Shown here: in pieces, positions 10,907 through 20,637 of the stretch
How the letters are laid out: each line of letters opens with the position of its first letter
How positions within the stretch are numbered: position 1 is the stretch's first letter
Assembly (NCBI RefSeq): GCF_030247185.1
Contig: NC_080572.1
Span: 177,100,866 to 177,164,865 of the forward strand
Length of the DNA stretch: 64,000 bases
From: Malaya genurostris
Taxonomy: Eukaryota; Arthropoda; Insecta; Diptera; Culicidae
Direction of reading: 5' to 3'
The notes under the pieces: model-generated
Told to the model about the DNA's origin: nothing
What the model saw: the letters and a program-made list of their open reading frames with translations, nothing else
Databases searched by the model: none
Program-made: the position numbers and the translations under genes

Positions 10907-11456
10907 CGAAAGATACAATCGCTGAAAGAAGGGGCCAATTTGCAGTCAACTGCTTCAAATATGTTTTTACTGTTGGCATGAAGGCAATTAAAATGCTTCT
11001 AAGAGGGTCTGAAATATTGAAAGTTGTAAAAATCCAGTCCACAACATCAGAGAACTTTATAAGTCCAGCACCTAGTTGGTTCTCTGGTGGATTTTCAGGG
11101 ACGCTTGGGGATTTTTTAGTCCCTGGAAGCGGTGGGAATTCCATCTCGGAATTGAGTTTTCCGAGACCAGGAGCTTTTTGCTTCGGTGATTTTTCCCGAT
11201 TCCCGTTAGCTGTAACTTTTCGAAGCCCTTCGGAAGACACCTTCGAACCCTTACTAGGTAGCTTATGAGAAGATTTATTCATTCTTTTCCTACAGCTATG
11301 AGGGACCGCTGAAGATGGACCTTCCAAAGGGTCGTCAGAATCGCTCTCGTCAGTTGACAAGCAGGCATATGGATTCGTTGCCTGTTTAGGAGGGGTGGCA
11401 CTCTTAACCATCTCGGCAAAGGAACGCTTGGAGTGTTCCTTCAGGGAACGCTTCAT
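10899..11456 (-). pseudogene. LINE ORF1 C-terminal part (after frameshift)
   Basis: The 185-codon frame continues ORF1 in another phase. It begins at ATGAAG overlapping the upstream TGA and contains RSFAEMVKS, a motif that normally follows the zinc knuckles in I-type Gag proteins, then a Ser/Pro/Lys-rich tail. It ends at TGA 10899-10901, overlapping the ORF2 ATG. A one-base change near 11455 most likely split one ORF1. A programmed frameshift cannot be excluded, but no slippery site was identified. Confidence 0.75.
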
Positions 11457-12244
11457 CCGATCTCCTCGCAGTAAGCGGGACAGTCAGAGAGGTCATGCGG
11501 ACCCTCCCTACAGTAGAGACACTTTTCAGCATCCTTACTGCAAGAGCCGTCCGCATGAGCTTCCCCACAGTTAGCACAACGTGGCTTATTGCTGCAATGG
11601 GTAGCTGTATGCCCCAGTTGTTTGCAATTGGTACAATTCATTATCCGGGGTACAAATAAACGAACAGGCAAACGAACCCGGTCCAAGAGGATGTAGTTGG
11701 GCAATGCCGAGCCGGCGAAGGTCACACGATAAGAGTCTGATTGGGAATAGGACTTTGTTCCATCCCCGGCGATCGATACTGAATGCAATCGCTTGCAATC
11801 CAGTATCTTGACATTCTTAAGTGAGGGGTCTTTAAAACAACCCGCCCCGTACTTAAGAATATCCTCGCAAGTCAAACTCGAATCGGTGACCACACCGTCG
11901 ATTTCGACTTCACGAGCCGGCACGTAGACGCGGTACTCCAGCGTGAAAGGATCATTTTGAACAAGCTCATTAGCCTGTTTTGAGCTGGTAAACAGGACCC
12001 TGAGCTTGTCTGGCCGTATTCTATCTATACTTTTTATGGTATTATATCGCGAATACAGGTCCCGCGATATTTTTAAAATATTCAGTTTTTTTTCCTTTGA
12101 TTTGGTCCGGAAATAGACCGCGTAAGGCCCGGCCGGTAGTGCGAGCCCATCAGGATAGCTCGTTATGCGGGACTTTTTACTGACAAGGGAAGTCTCCATT
12201 TGAACATCGGGAGCGGGGGGGGGGGCAGGTTTTAAATTAGACAT
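11453..12244 (-). CDS. LINE ORF1 (Gag-like), three CCHC zinc knuckles
   Basis: From the ATG at 12244 the frame encodes 263 residues. The N-terminus is Pro-rich. The middle (about residues 40-200) has the RRM-like pattern of I/Jockey Gag. Three knuckles follow at about residues 204-217 (C-x2-C-x4-H-x4-C), 223-235 (C-x2-C-x3-H-x4-C) and 242-255 (C-x2-C-x4-H-x4-C). The protein would coat element RNA and target it to the nucleus. The frame stops just after CPAYCEEIG where related Gag proteins continue, so the ORF is frameshifted. Confidence 0.85.
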   Translation of the reverse strand: MSNLKPAPPPAPDVQMETSLVSKKSRITSYPDGLALPAGPYAVYFRTKSKEKKLNILKISRDLYSRYNTIKSIDRIRPDKLRVLFTSSKQANELVQNDPFTLEYRVYVPAREVEIDGVVTDSSLTCEDILKYGAGCFKDPSLKNVKILDCKRLHSVSIAGDGTKSYSQSDSYRVTFAGSALPNYILLDRVRLPVRLFVPRIMNCTNCKQLGHTATHCSNKPRCANCGEAHADGSCSKDAEKCLYCREGPHDLSDCPAYCEEIG

Positions 12245-12716
12245 AGCGGAACTACTTCCGCGCAAAAACAAATGATTCGGGGGGGAATATAATGGTCAAA
12301 TAAAGAAATAAAAATAAACGAAGTAAAGGTACTTAACTAAGATCCAACGGGGGACACCAAGCTGGACTTCGTCGATCGGCGTATCGCCGCTTTGATGATG
12401 TGCAAAAAAACCTCCGAGAGGAAAAGGCACACTTATTTATAATCCTCACACAATGGCCGCTTGTTTATAATCCTCACACTTGGCCTTGATCGGCGAAACA
12501 ATAATCGGCTAACGGTACCGTTTCGATCGACCGCTCGCAATAAGGCACTGTTCTATTATATAATGCGAAAAAAAAACCTCTCAGAGGAAAAAGCACTATT
12601 GTCTATCACACAATATCGTCCGACCACTTTATCACACACACACAACTGGTTTTCAATGCTTTCGCAGTAAATCCAAATCACGTCCGTTCGCTCGGAAGGT
12701 TGAAACGGCAATGTCG
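12245..12716 (-). other. 5' UTR / internal promoter region of the I-clade LINE
   Basis: Non-coding leader between the LINE 5' junction (12716) and the ORF1 ATG. It contains two copies of a short hairpin motif, AACCTCTCAGAGG near 12576-12588 and AACCTCCGAGAGG near 12410-12422, each followed by AAAA(A)GCAC, and a TTTATAATCCTCACAC direct repeat near 12435-12480. I-type LINEs use internal promoters here. No specific promoter element could be assigned. Confidence 0.5.
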
Positions 12717-12987
12717 AGAGATTCCATTTGAACCCGCTCTTAGAATGCAGGTATGAAGGGCGGCCGCGTTTGCGCGGCGGGGCGCCTCTCGGAGCAGCTG
12801 CTTCTTCTTCGCCTGACAATGGCTCTCCTTCAGATTCTGCATCTGTTTCAGAATCGTGAGAACTTTCCTCTTCCGCACCTACGGCGTCGTCGGTGTCACT
12901 GTCATTCTCTGTAACGCTGTCCTCCTCGTTTTCCTTGTACAACCTCTCCAAAGCAGCAACGCTTCGAGTGATTCGACGCGTTGCCAT
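12717..12987 (-). pseudogene. piggyBac transposase N-terminal remnant, exon split by LINE
   Basis: The frame starts with ATG at 12987 and encodes an acidic, Ser/Glu/Asp-rich region followed by a basic Arg/Lys patch and a Trp motif (GFKWNLS), as in piggyBac N-termini. Coding similarity stops exactly at the LINE boundary (12717) and resumes in the same frame on the other side at 6549-6437. There the Arg-Gly-Arg-Arg and TPLEAW-like piece typical of the family is visible before a TGA. The apparent reading frame from 12716 down to 12556 is LINE sequence, not transposase. Confidence 0.85.
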
Positions 12988-13481
12988 GCTTTTAATGCGT
13001 GTTCTTTAACAAAAAATTACAAGAAACAAAATTTAATGAGTTATAATTCACTACGAGCAGCAAAGATTTCGATATAAGACGTACGTTCAAGTGATTGAGA
13101 TCTACTACAATACTTCGCTTACACCATGTACAACGCGTTATTTTGAGGTTAGAATCTACAAAATTAAGTAAGGAGTACGTATTCTTACTTACCTTTTTAT
13201 TCCTCAGCGGCAAACAGACGAAAATTAAAACTTAATTTTTTTGAAAATTTATGATTTTGTAACGTTCGATACGGACTGGGTGTACCACACCCGAGCACAA
13301 TGTTTATATGTGTCTAGCTCGGACACAAAGCGGAGACTGACTCTGCCGCTTGGGCCTCTAATAGTGTGTACCTATAAGTTTTTTCCCCCCCTGGTCCGAA
13401 CCCCCCTAGCCGACTTCTCTTCGTATGGCGCTTCTTTCAAATTTCGCTCGGGTTACGGTAACCCAGTCCGTACCCTGAGGG
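12988..13481. other. piggyBac 5' non-coding region and right end
   Basis: This segment runs from the transposase ATG to the right terminal repeat. It holds two of the three palindromic 23-mers (GGGT...ACCC cores at 13270-13292 and 13450-13472) and a TTACGTTC/AACGTTCG word shared with the left end, arranged as inverted subterminal repeats. The transposase promoter would lie here, but no TATA box was identified. Confidence 0.6.
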
Positions 13482-13485
13482 TTAA

Positions 13486-15172
13486 GCAAAAATGTGGGAT
13501 TTTTTATTTTCTTAAATTATTCCAAACAAAGTATACATAAAAATAACTCGAAACAAGTTATGAATAAAAAAACTGATTTTAAGGGGGTTGTCATAAAAAC
13601 GCTTTGTATATCCGAAACGGTGCGACCTATACTTTTGGTATGTTTGATAAAGTGAATTATTTTTAATAGTTCTAAAACTTTGTTGAATAAAAAAATTTTC
13701 TATCTTCAGAAAAAAAAGTTATGGTTATATTTTTTGTCAAAGTAGGCCATGAACAATTAGGGATAGAATCAAATTACGCGGTATATATTTGTAAACAATT
13801 TCTCAAAAGCAACTATATGCATTAAAAGAACGGTTTGGTAGCTACTGATTTATGTCCACTTTTTTTTATTCAAACCACTGTGCGTCGACTGGATGCTATC
13901 GCCTTCTGCGTTAGTAGCAGAATGAGAGGGTGCGAAACGGCTTATAAGTTAAAGTCCACCCTAAAGTACAATATTTATCATAGTATATTGCAACATATAA
14001 TTCTGTTATTAATTGAATTATTTATTATATATGGAATTGAATTATATTACATTGTATTATATATAATAATTATTATTGTTATTAATGCTTTTTTTATTTC
14101 ACCCCAGTTTCAACCATAATTTGTCATTCGCCGGGGAGTAAGGGTGGTATTTTTACATTTTATTCTACAAAAGTAGTTCAAGTTTTTTTTGTTTCGGTCG
14201 ATTCTGGTTATTATTATTATTATTATTATGCTGTATTATATTATATTATGTTATATTATATTGTATTGTATTAAATTATGCATTGTATGATATTATATTA
14301 TATTATATTGTATTATGCTCAATTATATTGACAATGGGGCATGGAGTGCATCAGGGTATCTAACAAGTGAATGACTGGATGATGGAGTGGATTGCCAACC
14401 TGAGTCACGTTGGGGAAGCTTTGTATTTCTCCATGAAGGTCTGAAGGCCGGATGTTCTTGCTGGAAGGCGCCGGGTCCTCAAAACCCAAGTAAGTCTAGC
14501 CGCATACACTGGTAATGCCTTGAACTGAAAGTGTTCTGTTTTAAATTTTTTTAAACTTCTCCAACGAGCAAAATATTATTCATTTCACTTGATTTTATTT
14601 ACGATCAATGGACACAATGATAATTACTTATAATATTCAGAAAATTCTTTCGTAGTTTGGCTTGTGACAGATTAAAATTATTCCCAGATGCACCGTTCGC
14701 ACCGTATTTGGTACTTCATGCAGAAATTCGTATGAAGATACATTATTGCAGAGAGTTTGAGGTCGCACATTAATAATAATTGCTGTCTGCTATTGCAAAA
14801 GTAAAACCTGCGATTTTCATAACTCGATAGTTCTTGGGGGTCGCTCCACGGCATTCGGCCAAAATCGAGCGCCATACAGCTAAAAAGGGTTTCAAACGAC
14901 TGAGCAGTAACGTTGAACGGGTTGAACGAACAAGCGAACAGTATAGGGATTCTTATCAGTGTGCATCTGCAAAGTGGTAAGTAATTCTAATGAAGAATCC
15001 AGGGCTGTAGGACGCTTAAGCTCCAACGCATTCGATCAATCTTTAAGTGTTAATTGTTTATTGAGATGAGTGTCAAAATCTTTTTAGCTAGTTGATCTTT
15101 CTTTGTAGTATTAATTCATAACGTATATGTTATGGCTTTTGTTTTTATTCGTGAACGACTACAGGCCGCGAC
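13486..15172. other. AT-rich intergenic region with microsatellite
   Basis: The first 110 bases continue the duplicated repeat interrupted by piggyBac. The rest is AT-rich and includes a TTA and TATTA/ATATT microsatellite at about 14208-14330. From 14331 to 14520 the composition is more GC-rich, with no recognised feature. Frames at 13835-14119 and 14678-14875 (minus) look fortuitous. Confidence 0.45.
14208..14330. repeat. TTA / TATTA simple-sequence tract
   Basis: Seven or more TTA units grade into interrupted TATTA, ATATT and TATTG units. It is a degenerate microsatellite, seen directly. Confidence 0.85.
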
Positions 15173-15418
15173 TTAATCGTCTAGAAAATAGTCAACATCG
15201 TTGAAGTACAAAATAAATATTAAAGGGAATAGATAGCTTCCCTGTGGCATTCTGGATGACACTGGATGGAGCTCTTCGTAAATGTAATTATCCACTTTAA
15301 TAGTTGTAACTTGATTCGTGAAGTATGACTGCAGCCAACGAAGAATGTTCGAATCGAATTCAAGTCTGTTCAATTTAGCAACCGAGATTTCGTGGTTGAT
15401 TGTATCAAAAACCATCAA
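15173..15418 (-). pseudogene. Reverse transcriptase fragment (CR1/Jockey-type LINE)
   Basis: About 80 codons match the RT palm core: FDTINHEI, LRWLQSYFTNQ, then MPQGSYLFPLIFILYFNDV, where intact enzymes have GVPQGS-LGPLLF. The fragment lacks the FADD box and is truncated on both sides. Its 5' side ends exactly where the ATCCATCTAGTGG terminal sequence begins (about 15419). It resembles the CR1-type RT at 32946-33690. Confidence 0.75.
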
Positions 15419-16505
15419 AATCCATCTAGTGGTGTGATGATGCCTCTCTCATATTACTTATATGATCAAAAATAGCACTAGAGGATTCTGTCACAAAATT
15501 TAATTTCAAACTTGAATAAAACTAGAAAATTTCTTTGAGTAGAAATTAACATAACCTTTTCAACATGTATACCTATATGTCAAATTAAGATGAATTTATC
15601 CCTCTTATGCATCGTCGCTGGTTTGCAAATTTAAAAACACTTTTCCATTTAGTTCTGGAACCGGAAATGGGATCCGAATTAAATTTAATAGCTATCTGTG
15701 ATACTATAAGACCTTTTACTTGAGCCTAGGTTTGTGAAAATCGATCAAGCCATCTCTGAGAAAATGAGTCAATTCCGTTTTAGAGTTTTTGACCGGTGCT
15801 TCCGGAGCTGGAAACCGATAGCCGAAGTCGTTTCGTTTATTAAGAAACAATAATAGCCTACAAATTAAAACAATTTTGAATGAAATCTAGAAGAATTTTA
15901 ATCTTTTTGCATCGTCGCTTTAAATGACAGTGTACAATTTAAACAGATTTCAACCTATAGTTCCGGAACCAGAAGTCGGACTCGGATGAAATTCAACAGC
16001 AATCTATGGGACTATAAGGCTATTCATTTGAGCCTAAAAAATAGTCATAATCTTGATGGAAACGATTCAGCCATCTCAGAGAAAATTGAGCGGTAAACCA
16101 AACACAGACATTTTCATAAATGTATATGAAAGAGGTATGCAATTAACGTCCATCTATAAACCTTCTATGTCATGTTAGACATCGCTTCAGTCTCAGAGAA
16201 CAAAAATGACAGTTCGTTTGTGGTAATTGAGCAATTAGGCATAACCGCGTATGTCAAGTCGTGGATTTTGATAAATGGTAGGAATCTCTTTCGCCTATAT
16301 TCTTTCTCGGACACTTTACTTTTCTTTACTTATTGGGCCGATAGCAACGAAACTTTTAGATTTTCGATGACAACTACATATGGCTTGCCAAATTAAGTAC
16401 TTCTTCGGGAATTTGGACACCTTTTTCGTCCGTCAATAATGGCGTTTCTTCGCATTACGCTGTAAAAAGTAAGACCTGAAAGCTGATTAAAGTTCTCGTC
16501 CGTAC

Positions 16506-17441
16506 TAAAAGGTGATTTTTTTGAGGTTAGGATTTTCATGCATTAGTATTTGCTCAGATTTTTTGAGGTTATGATTTTCATGCATTATTATTTGCTCAGT
16601 ATGCTTTGACATTTCATCATGAATAGACTTACTAACGAGCAACGCTTGCAAATCATTGAATTTTATTACCAAAATCAGTGTTCGGTTTCCGCTTTTTTAT
16701 CGACAAATTTTGTTCAGCGATGAGGCTCATTTCTGGTTGAATGGCTACGTAAATAAGCAAAATTGCCGCATTTGGAGTGAAGAGCAACCAGAAGCCGTTC
16801 AAGAACTGCCCATGCATCCCGAAAAATGCACTGTTTGGTGTGGTTTGTACGCTGGTGGAATCATTGGACCGTATTTTTTCAAAGATGCTGTTGGACGCAA
16901 CGTTACAGTGAATGGCGATCGCTATCGTTCGATGCTAACAAACTTTTTGTTGCCAAAAATGGAAGAACTGAACTTGGTTGACATGTGGTTTCAACAAGAT
17001 GGCGCTACATGCCACACAGCTAGCGATTCTATGGCCATTTTGAGGGAAAACTTCGGAGAACAATTCATCTCAAGAAATGGACCGGTAAGTTGGCCACCAA
17101 GATCATGCGATTTGACGCCTTTAGACTATTTTTTGTGGGGCTACGTCAAGTCTAAAGTCTACAGAAATAAGCCAGTAACTATTCCAGCTTTGGAAGACAA
17201 CATTTCCGAAGAAATTCGGGCTATTCCGGCCGAAATGCTCGAAAAAGTTGCCCAAAATTGGACTTTCCGAATGGACCACCTAAGACGCAGTCGCGGTCAA
17301 CATTTAAATGAAATTATCTTCAAAAAGTAAATGCCATGTACCAATCTAACGTTTAAAATAAAGAACCGATGAGATTTTGCAAATTTTATGCGTTTTATTG
17401 TTTAAAAAAGTTCTCAAGCTCTTAAAAAATCACCCTTTATA
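16506..17441 (+). mobile_element. DD41D mariner (rosa-like), internally deleted
   Basis: Terminal repeats AAAGGTGATTTTTT (left) and their inverted counterpart ending in ATCACCCTTT (right) are flanked by TA. A 42-43-bp direct duplication at 16514-16556 and 16557-16598 sits in the 5' leader. The transposase remnant starts at ATG 16619. The element is about 930 bp rather than the usual 1.3 kb because the helix-turn-helix coding region is missing. Confidence 0.82.
16619..17330 (+). pseudogene. Tc1/mariner transposase with DNA-binding domain deleted
   Basis: The first 20 codons from ATG 16619 (RLTNEQRLQIIEFYYQNQ) are the normal N-terminus. Sequence then jumps, with a frame change, to FYRQILFSDEAHFWLNGYVN, so about 130 residues including both helix-turn-helix motifs are gone. 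The catalytic part is intact: D in FSDEAH, D in FQQDGATCH and D in LTPLDYFLWG. The spacing between the last two is 41 residues, counted to the LDY aspartate, which fits the DD41D (rosa) group. It could not bind its own ends. Confidence 0.85.
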
Positions 17442-18569
17442 AATTTGATGCAAAAAAATTGGTTTAAAGCTTTTTCACACGACCTTTTGCAGTGAAATTA
17501 TGTTTGGGAATTATGGAATCTTTTTCACTAAGTACGTCATCAGTCCTTGCCTTTGTTTCACTTTTTGTACGTCAGGTTTTGACTGTTCAACTTTGTGAGC
17601 CAAATTTCGCCCGGAAATCTCTCAATAATAGGTATCACCTTCTTGTCCTTTTGTTGGGAGCATACTTTTATATTTGTTTCACTTCCAACTTTACGAGCCA
17701 CAGCTAAGTACTGGTACAAAATGAGTTTGATCATTACCACTTGATCCGACGTCAGATTACTGAATGTAACAGGGCTGTAAACATGTTGAGTTGTTTCAGC
17801 TGTCATATAAGTGAAAACTTCTCAGCGATCCATGAAATAATTAAAAAAACTGTCCGTAATTTTACGTGGGCAAGATTTATATACAAAACTATGCCTTCAA
17901 TGTTTATTTGACAAGGAACAAGTCCAATATTAGGAAAGTTTAATCTTTAGAAGAAGTAGCATTTTTAAATTCCCTCAAATACTCAGCTTAAGGAGAGTCT
18001 CTATCGAGACGAATAATGTTAACATAATTAAAATTAATAATCATGAGATTATATTGATGTTACACATTTTCTGTTGAACAGTGATTATTTCATTCAATAT
18101 GGATGATAAATTCTGAATCGAATAACACAAATCCTGAGAGAAATGGTGCCTATTGCTTCAACAAAGTTGAAGTCATTTAACATATGGGACCACTGTTTGC
18201 TTTACTTTAGCGTTCCTATACTCTTACCAGCCGCTACCTAATGTTGGGTCAAAACCTACCCAAAATCAACTAAAGTGCATACCCCCCAATTTTGGTAATG
18301 AGTGATGACCTCAAAGAATATTTTGACAGGATTTTTTTTGTAATGTTTCCCGTTTTAGTTCTGGACATTTTGCATGATACATTTTGTTTAAAGAAGTTAT
18401 ATTCAACGGAAGCAGTGAGCTGAAATTTAATTTATTAAGGACACCCACTTCGAAAATGTAACGTGTTCAGGTTAAAAAATTGTTAAGTTATTGAAATTGG
18501 CAAAATTGACCGTGTGCAGCGTTACTATCGATCTGTGCAATCACAGCGCCGAAATCGACAACCGTATTT
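17442..18569. other. Unassigned stretch inside the composite
   Basis: AT-rich, no confident gene. A weak similarity to the start of I-type LINE ORF2 DNA (GACGAATAATGTTAA at about 18010, also at 10715) hints at an old LINE remnant around 17990-18180. A 29-bp segment at 18252-18280 is repeated in inverted orientation near 31729-31765. Confidence 0.4.
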
Positions 18570-18571
18570 CA

Positions 18572-19204
18572 CACGCTTCAAAATAGTTACTCAAAAATGA
18601 GTAAGATCCCACTCATCTACAGAAAAAGTGGAACAACAAAATTTGAGTTCTTCACTGTAAACGATGTTTGGGTAAAATCTACTCATTTACTGAGTAATGC
18701 TTTATTTGTATTGTGTTTATTTATTATTCCGTTTACAATTGATTTCTAACTTCGAGACATCATATCAAGTGGCGGTCGCTTGGAGTCCTCAAGCATCAAT
18801 CAGACACTTATTCCTCAGAAATAACACACCTGAGCATATTCGTTTCCATTCTGAAGCTCAATACGGAGCACTCTGGACACAATATCTGCGTCGATTGCAC
18901 AACCAAGAGCACAGTTTATCTTTCCGGTTTTTGCGGACACAACACCGTTTGTGTTAAGCGACTCACCCTTGAAATACGCGATCTCACTAACAAAACATAG
19001 AACCTGTTGCTACAAATGGTTAATACAACTTTTAGACTGATCTTGCGAATAGTAAGATGAAAACGAGTTTTTACGCTAAACTCAAATTTAGAGTAAGAGC
19101 TACTCATTATTATTGATGGTAACTACTCAATTTTCGACGTTTCCATATATCATTTGAAAATTAGCAACTAGTATTCAAACTATGAGTAATTTTTTCTAAG
19201 CGTG
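18572..19204. mobile_element. MITE with CACGCTT termini (633 bp)
   Basis: The ends CACGCTTCAAAATAGTTACT and the inverted CACGCTTAGAAAAAATTACT form an imperfect terminal repeat of over 20 bp. They are flanked by a CA dinucleotide on both sides (18570-18571, 19205-19206), suggesting a 2-bp duplication. Subterminal TACTCA/TGAGTA words recur at both ends (18590-18620, 18670-18695, 19090-19135). CAC-start ends with a 2-bp duplication recall animal CACTA-type elements. No transposase is present. Confidence 0.7.
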
Positions 19205-19206
19205 CA

Positions 19207-20590
19207 AGATATTGAGGATGATAGAGGCAAACCTAGGGCTGTCGGATGATTTTGCTAAAAAAATCCAATGCCAATCAAAGAAGCGCCGCAATGTATTCGT
19301 CTGCAAGAAGGATTTTCCATTTTTCGGACCAGTGAATAACCAAACGGGACACTGAAACAGAACCCAGTGGTCAAATTATGTACTCGGAAGTTGTACAATG
19401 AAGATCTTATGAAATACGAAGGATGCATTCTAATGGACAGCTTCCAGAACAAAAATCCTAGAAGGCCGGGTCCAAGCCGAATCAACCAATAGTTTGGACA
19501 AAACAAACTGATTTTGCTCCATCCATTTAACTTCATTTTGCTCCATCCACACTCCATAATCTGTGTGTGGGTGTGTATGTGTGTATGTATATAACAAAAA
19601 TATGCACTAACTTTTTCCTGAGATGGCTGAACCGATTTTCACAAACTTAGATTCAAATAAAAGGACTAATAATGATTTGAATTGAAGCTTATATTATCTT
19701 TAAAAATACTGTGAAATTTCATCCGGATCCGACTTCCGGTTCCGCAGTTACAGGGCGATGAGTGGCAAAGTTTTCAAATCGCCATATAGATTGACAATAT
19801 GTACAACACCGAAAGAAGAAGAAAACACAAAACAAACAATGCGTGCTTTGTTCTATTTCGTACACGCTAAGAAGAAATCGAAACGGTTGCGGATGTCTGC
19901 TACTAGTATGTGATATTGGTAAAAGAAGGTGCTGTGGTTTATAAAAATTATAGCTATTTTATGATCAGTACGACCGAAAGAATAAACGAATGTCAATGAA
20001 TTCAAATTTATTTGAAAAAATATGAAATTTTCACATCCGGTAATGCAGTAATACCGTGCCGGTGGTGTAATGATGTCAATAATAATAATAAAAGTAGTAA
20101 TCCTACTACATGTTTTATGCTGCTGATTCATGCTGTTTAGCTTGACTTAAATTTGCAGAAGTACCAGAAACGCAGGTTCGCTTCGTTCGTTAGATTTCGT
20201 CTAATTGGTTTAATCGAAATAAACCATGAGATAGTAAGTGTAGGTTAAACAACGTTCAAAACTGTTCCAATTTGTAGGTCATATTTGTTGCTGGCAAACA
20301 AACCAACTTCGGCTATTCCGGTCATCTAAATCCGGTTTTGGAAGAATTGGAAATGGTGATTGAAAACTGCAAAAGGGTCTCACTCGCTTTCCTTCAAAAT
20401 GGCCACATTAATTTTCACAAACTTATAGGTTCCATACGGAATTCCTAAATTTGTTGTGGATACTACTTCCGCTTCCGGAACTAGAGGGTAAACAGGATTT
20501 GTAGAGTTTGTTAGATTAGGTCCTAAGAAATTTTCCTATTTCTATTCAATGAACAGTTGTTTTAGCGAATTCCACAGTAATATTTATGAT
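19207..20590. repeat. Right arm of the composite: diverged mosquito repeat units
   Basis: After about 350 bases of unassigned sequence, a (TG)n tract at 19560-19590 precedes minus-oriented repeat units. The words TGAGATGGCTGAACCGATTT and TCCGGATCCGACTTCCGGTT occur at 19620-19745, and related words at 20390-20490. The region 19800-20300 is AT-rich with no gene recognised. Confidence 0.55.
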
Positions 20591-20637
20591 GTTATGAGTA
20601 ATATGAGAAAGGCATCATTACACCACTAGGTGGATTA

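Larger units (their letters stand above)
6563..12716 (-). mobile_element. I-clade LINE, essentially full length, inserted in piggyBac
   Basis: A 6154-bp element on the minus strand lies between identical 13-bp copies of AGAGATTCCATTT at 6550-6562 and 12717-12729. A poly(T) run at 6560-6569 marks its A-tail. The order is 5' region, ORF1 (Gag with three zinc knuckles), ORF2 (endonuclease, RT, RNase H) and a 660-bp 3' UTR. An RNase H domain together with APE-type endonuclease places it in the I/R1 group. The motifs best fit the I clade. The 3' UTR recurs alone at 22916-23490. ORF1 carries a frameshift and the endonuclease a probable inactivating change, so this copy is probably dead although ORF2 is open throughout. 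Confidence 0.88.
5637..13481 (-). mobile_element. piggyBac-family element, core-deleted and split by a LINE
   Basis: Both ends are CCCTCAGGGTACGGACT in inverted orientation (17 bp identical), immediately flanked by TTAA at 5633-5636 and 13482-13485, the defining piggyBac target. Transposase remnants lie on the minus strand: N-terminal part 12717-12987, continuing at 6437-6549, and C-terminal cysteine-rich domain 6207-6445. The segment encoding the DDD catalytic core is absent. Removing the I-clade LINE at 6563-12716 leaves an element of about 1.7 kb. Subterminal palindromic 23-mers occur at 5673-5695, 13270-13292 and 13450-13472. The copy cannot move by itself. Confidence 0.9.
15419..20637. 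mobile_element. Composite bounded by related inverted ends (ATCCACCTAGTGG family)
   Basis: The left end at 15419-15465 (ATCCATCTAGTGGTGTGATG) and the right end at about 20592-20637 are inverted copies about 45 bp long with few differences. Just inside, both arms carry diverged units with CCGGAA, ACCTTT and CAGCCATCTCTGAGAAAA words, plus-oriented on the left (15650-16110) and minus-oriented on the right (19600-19780, 20340-20500). A DD41D mariner and a CACGCTT MITE lie between. It may be one large foldback-like element or two solo ends of one family. No clear target duplication was found. Confidence 0.45.

Noticed and set aside
12556..12716. Last 50 codons of the minus frame starting at 12987
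   Set aside because: The piggyBac similarity stops at the LINE junction (TSD at 12717). The rest is LINE 5' UTR read through by chance.
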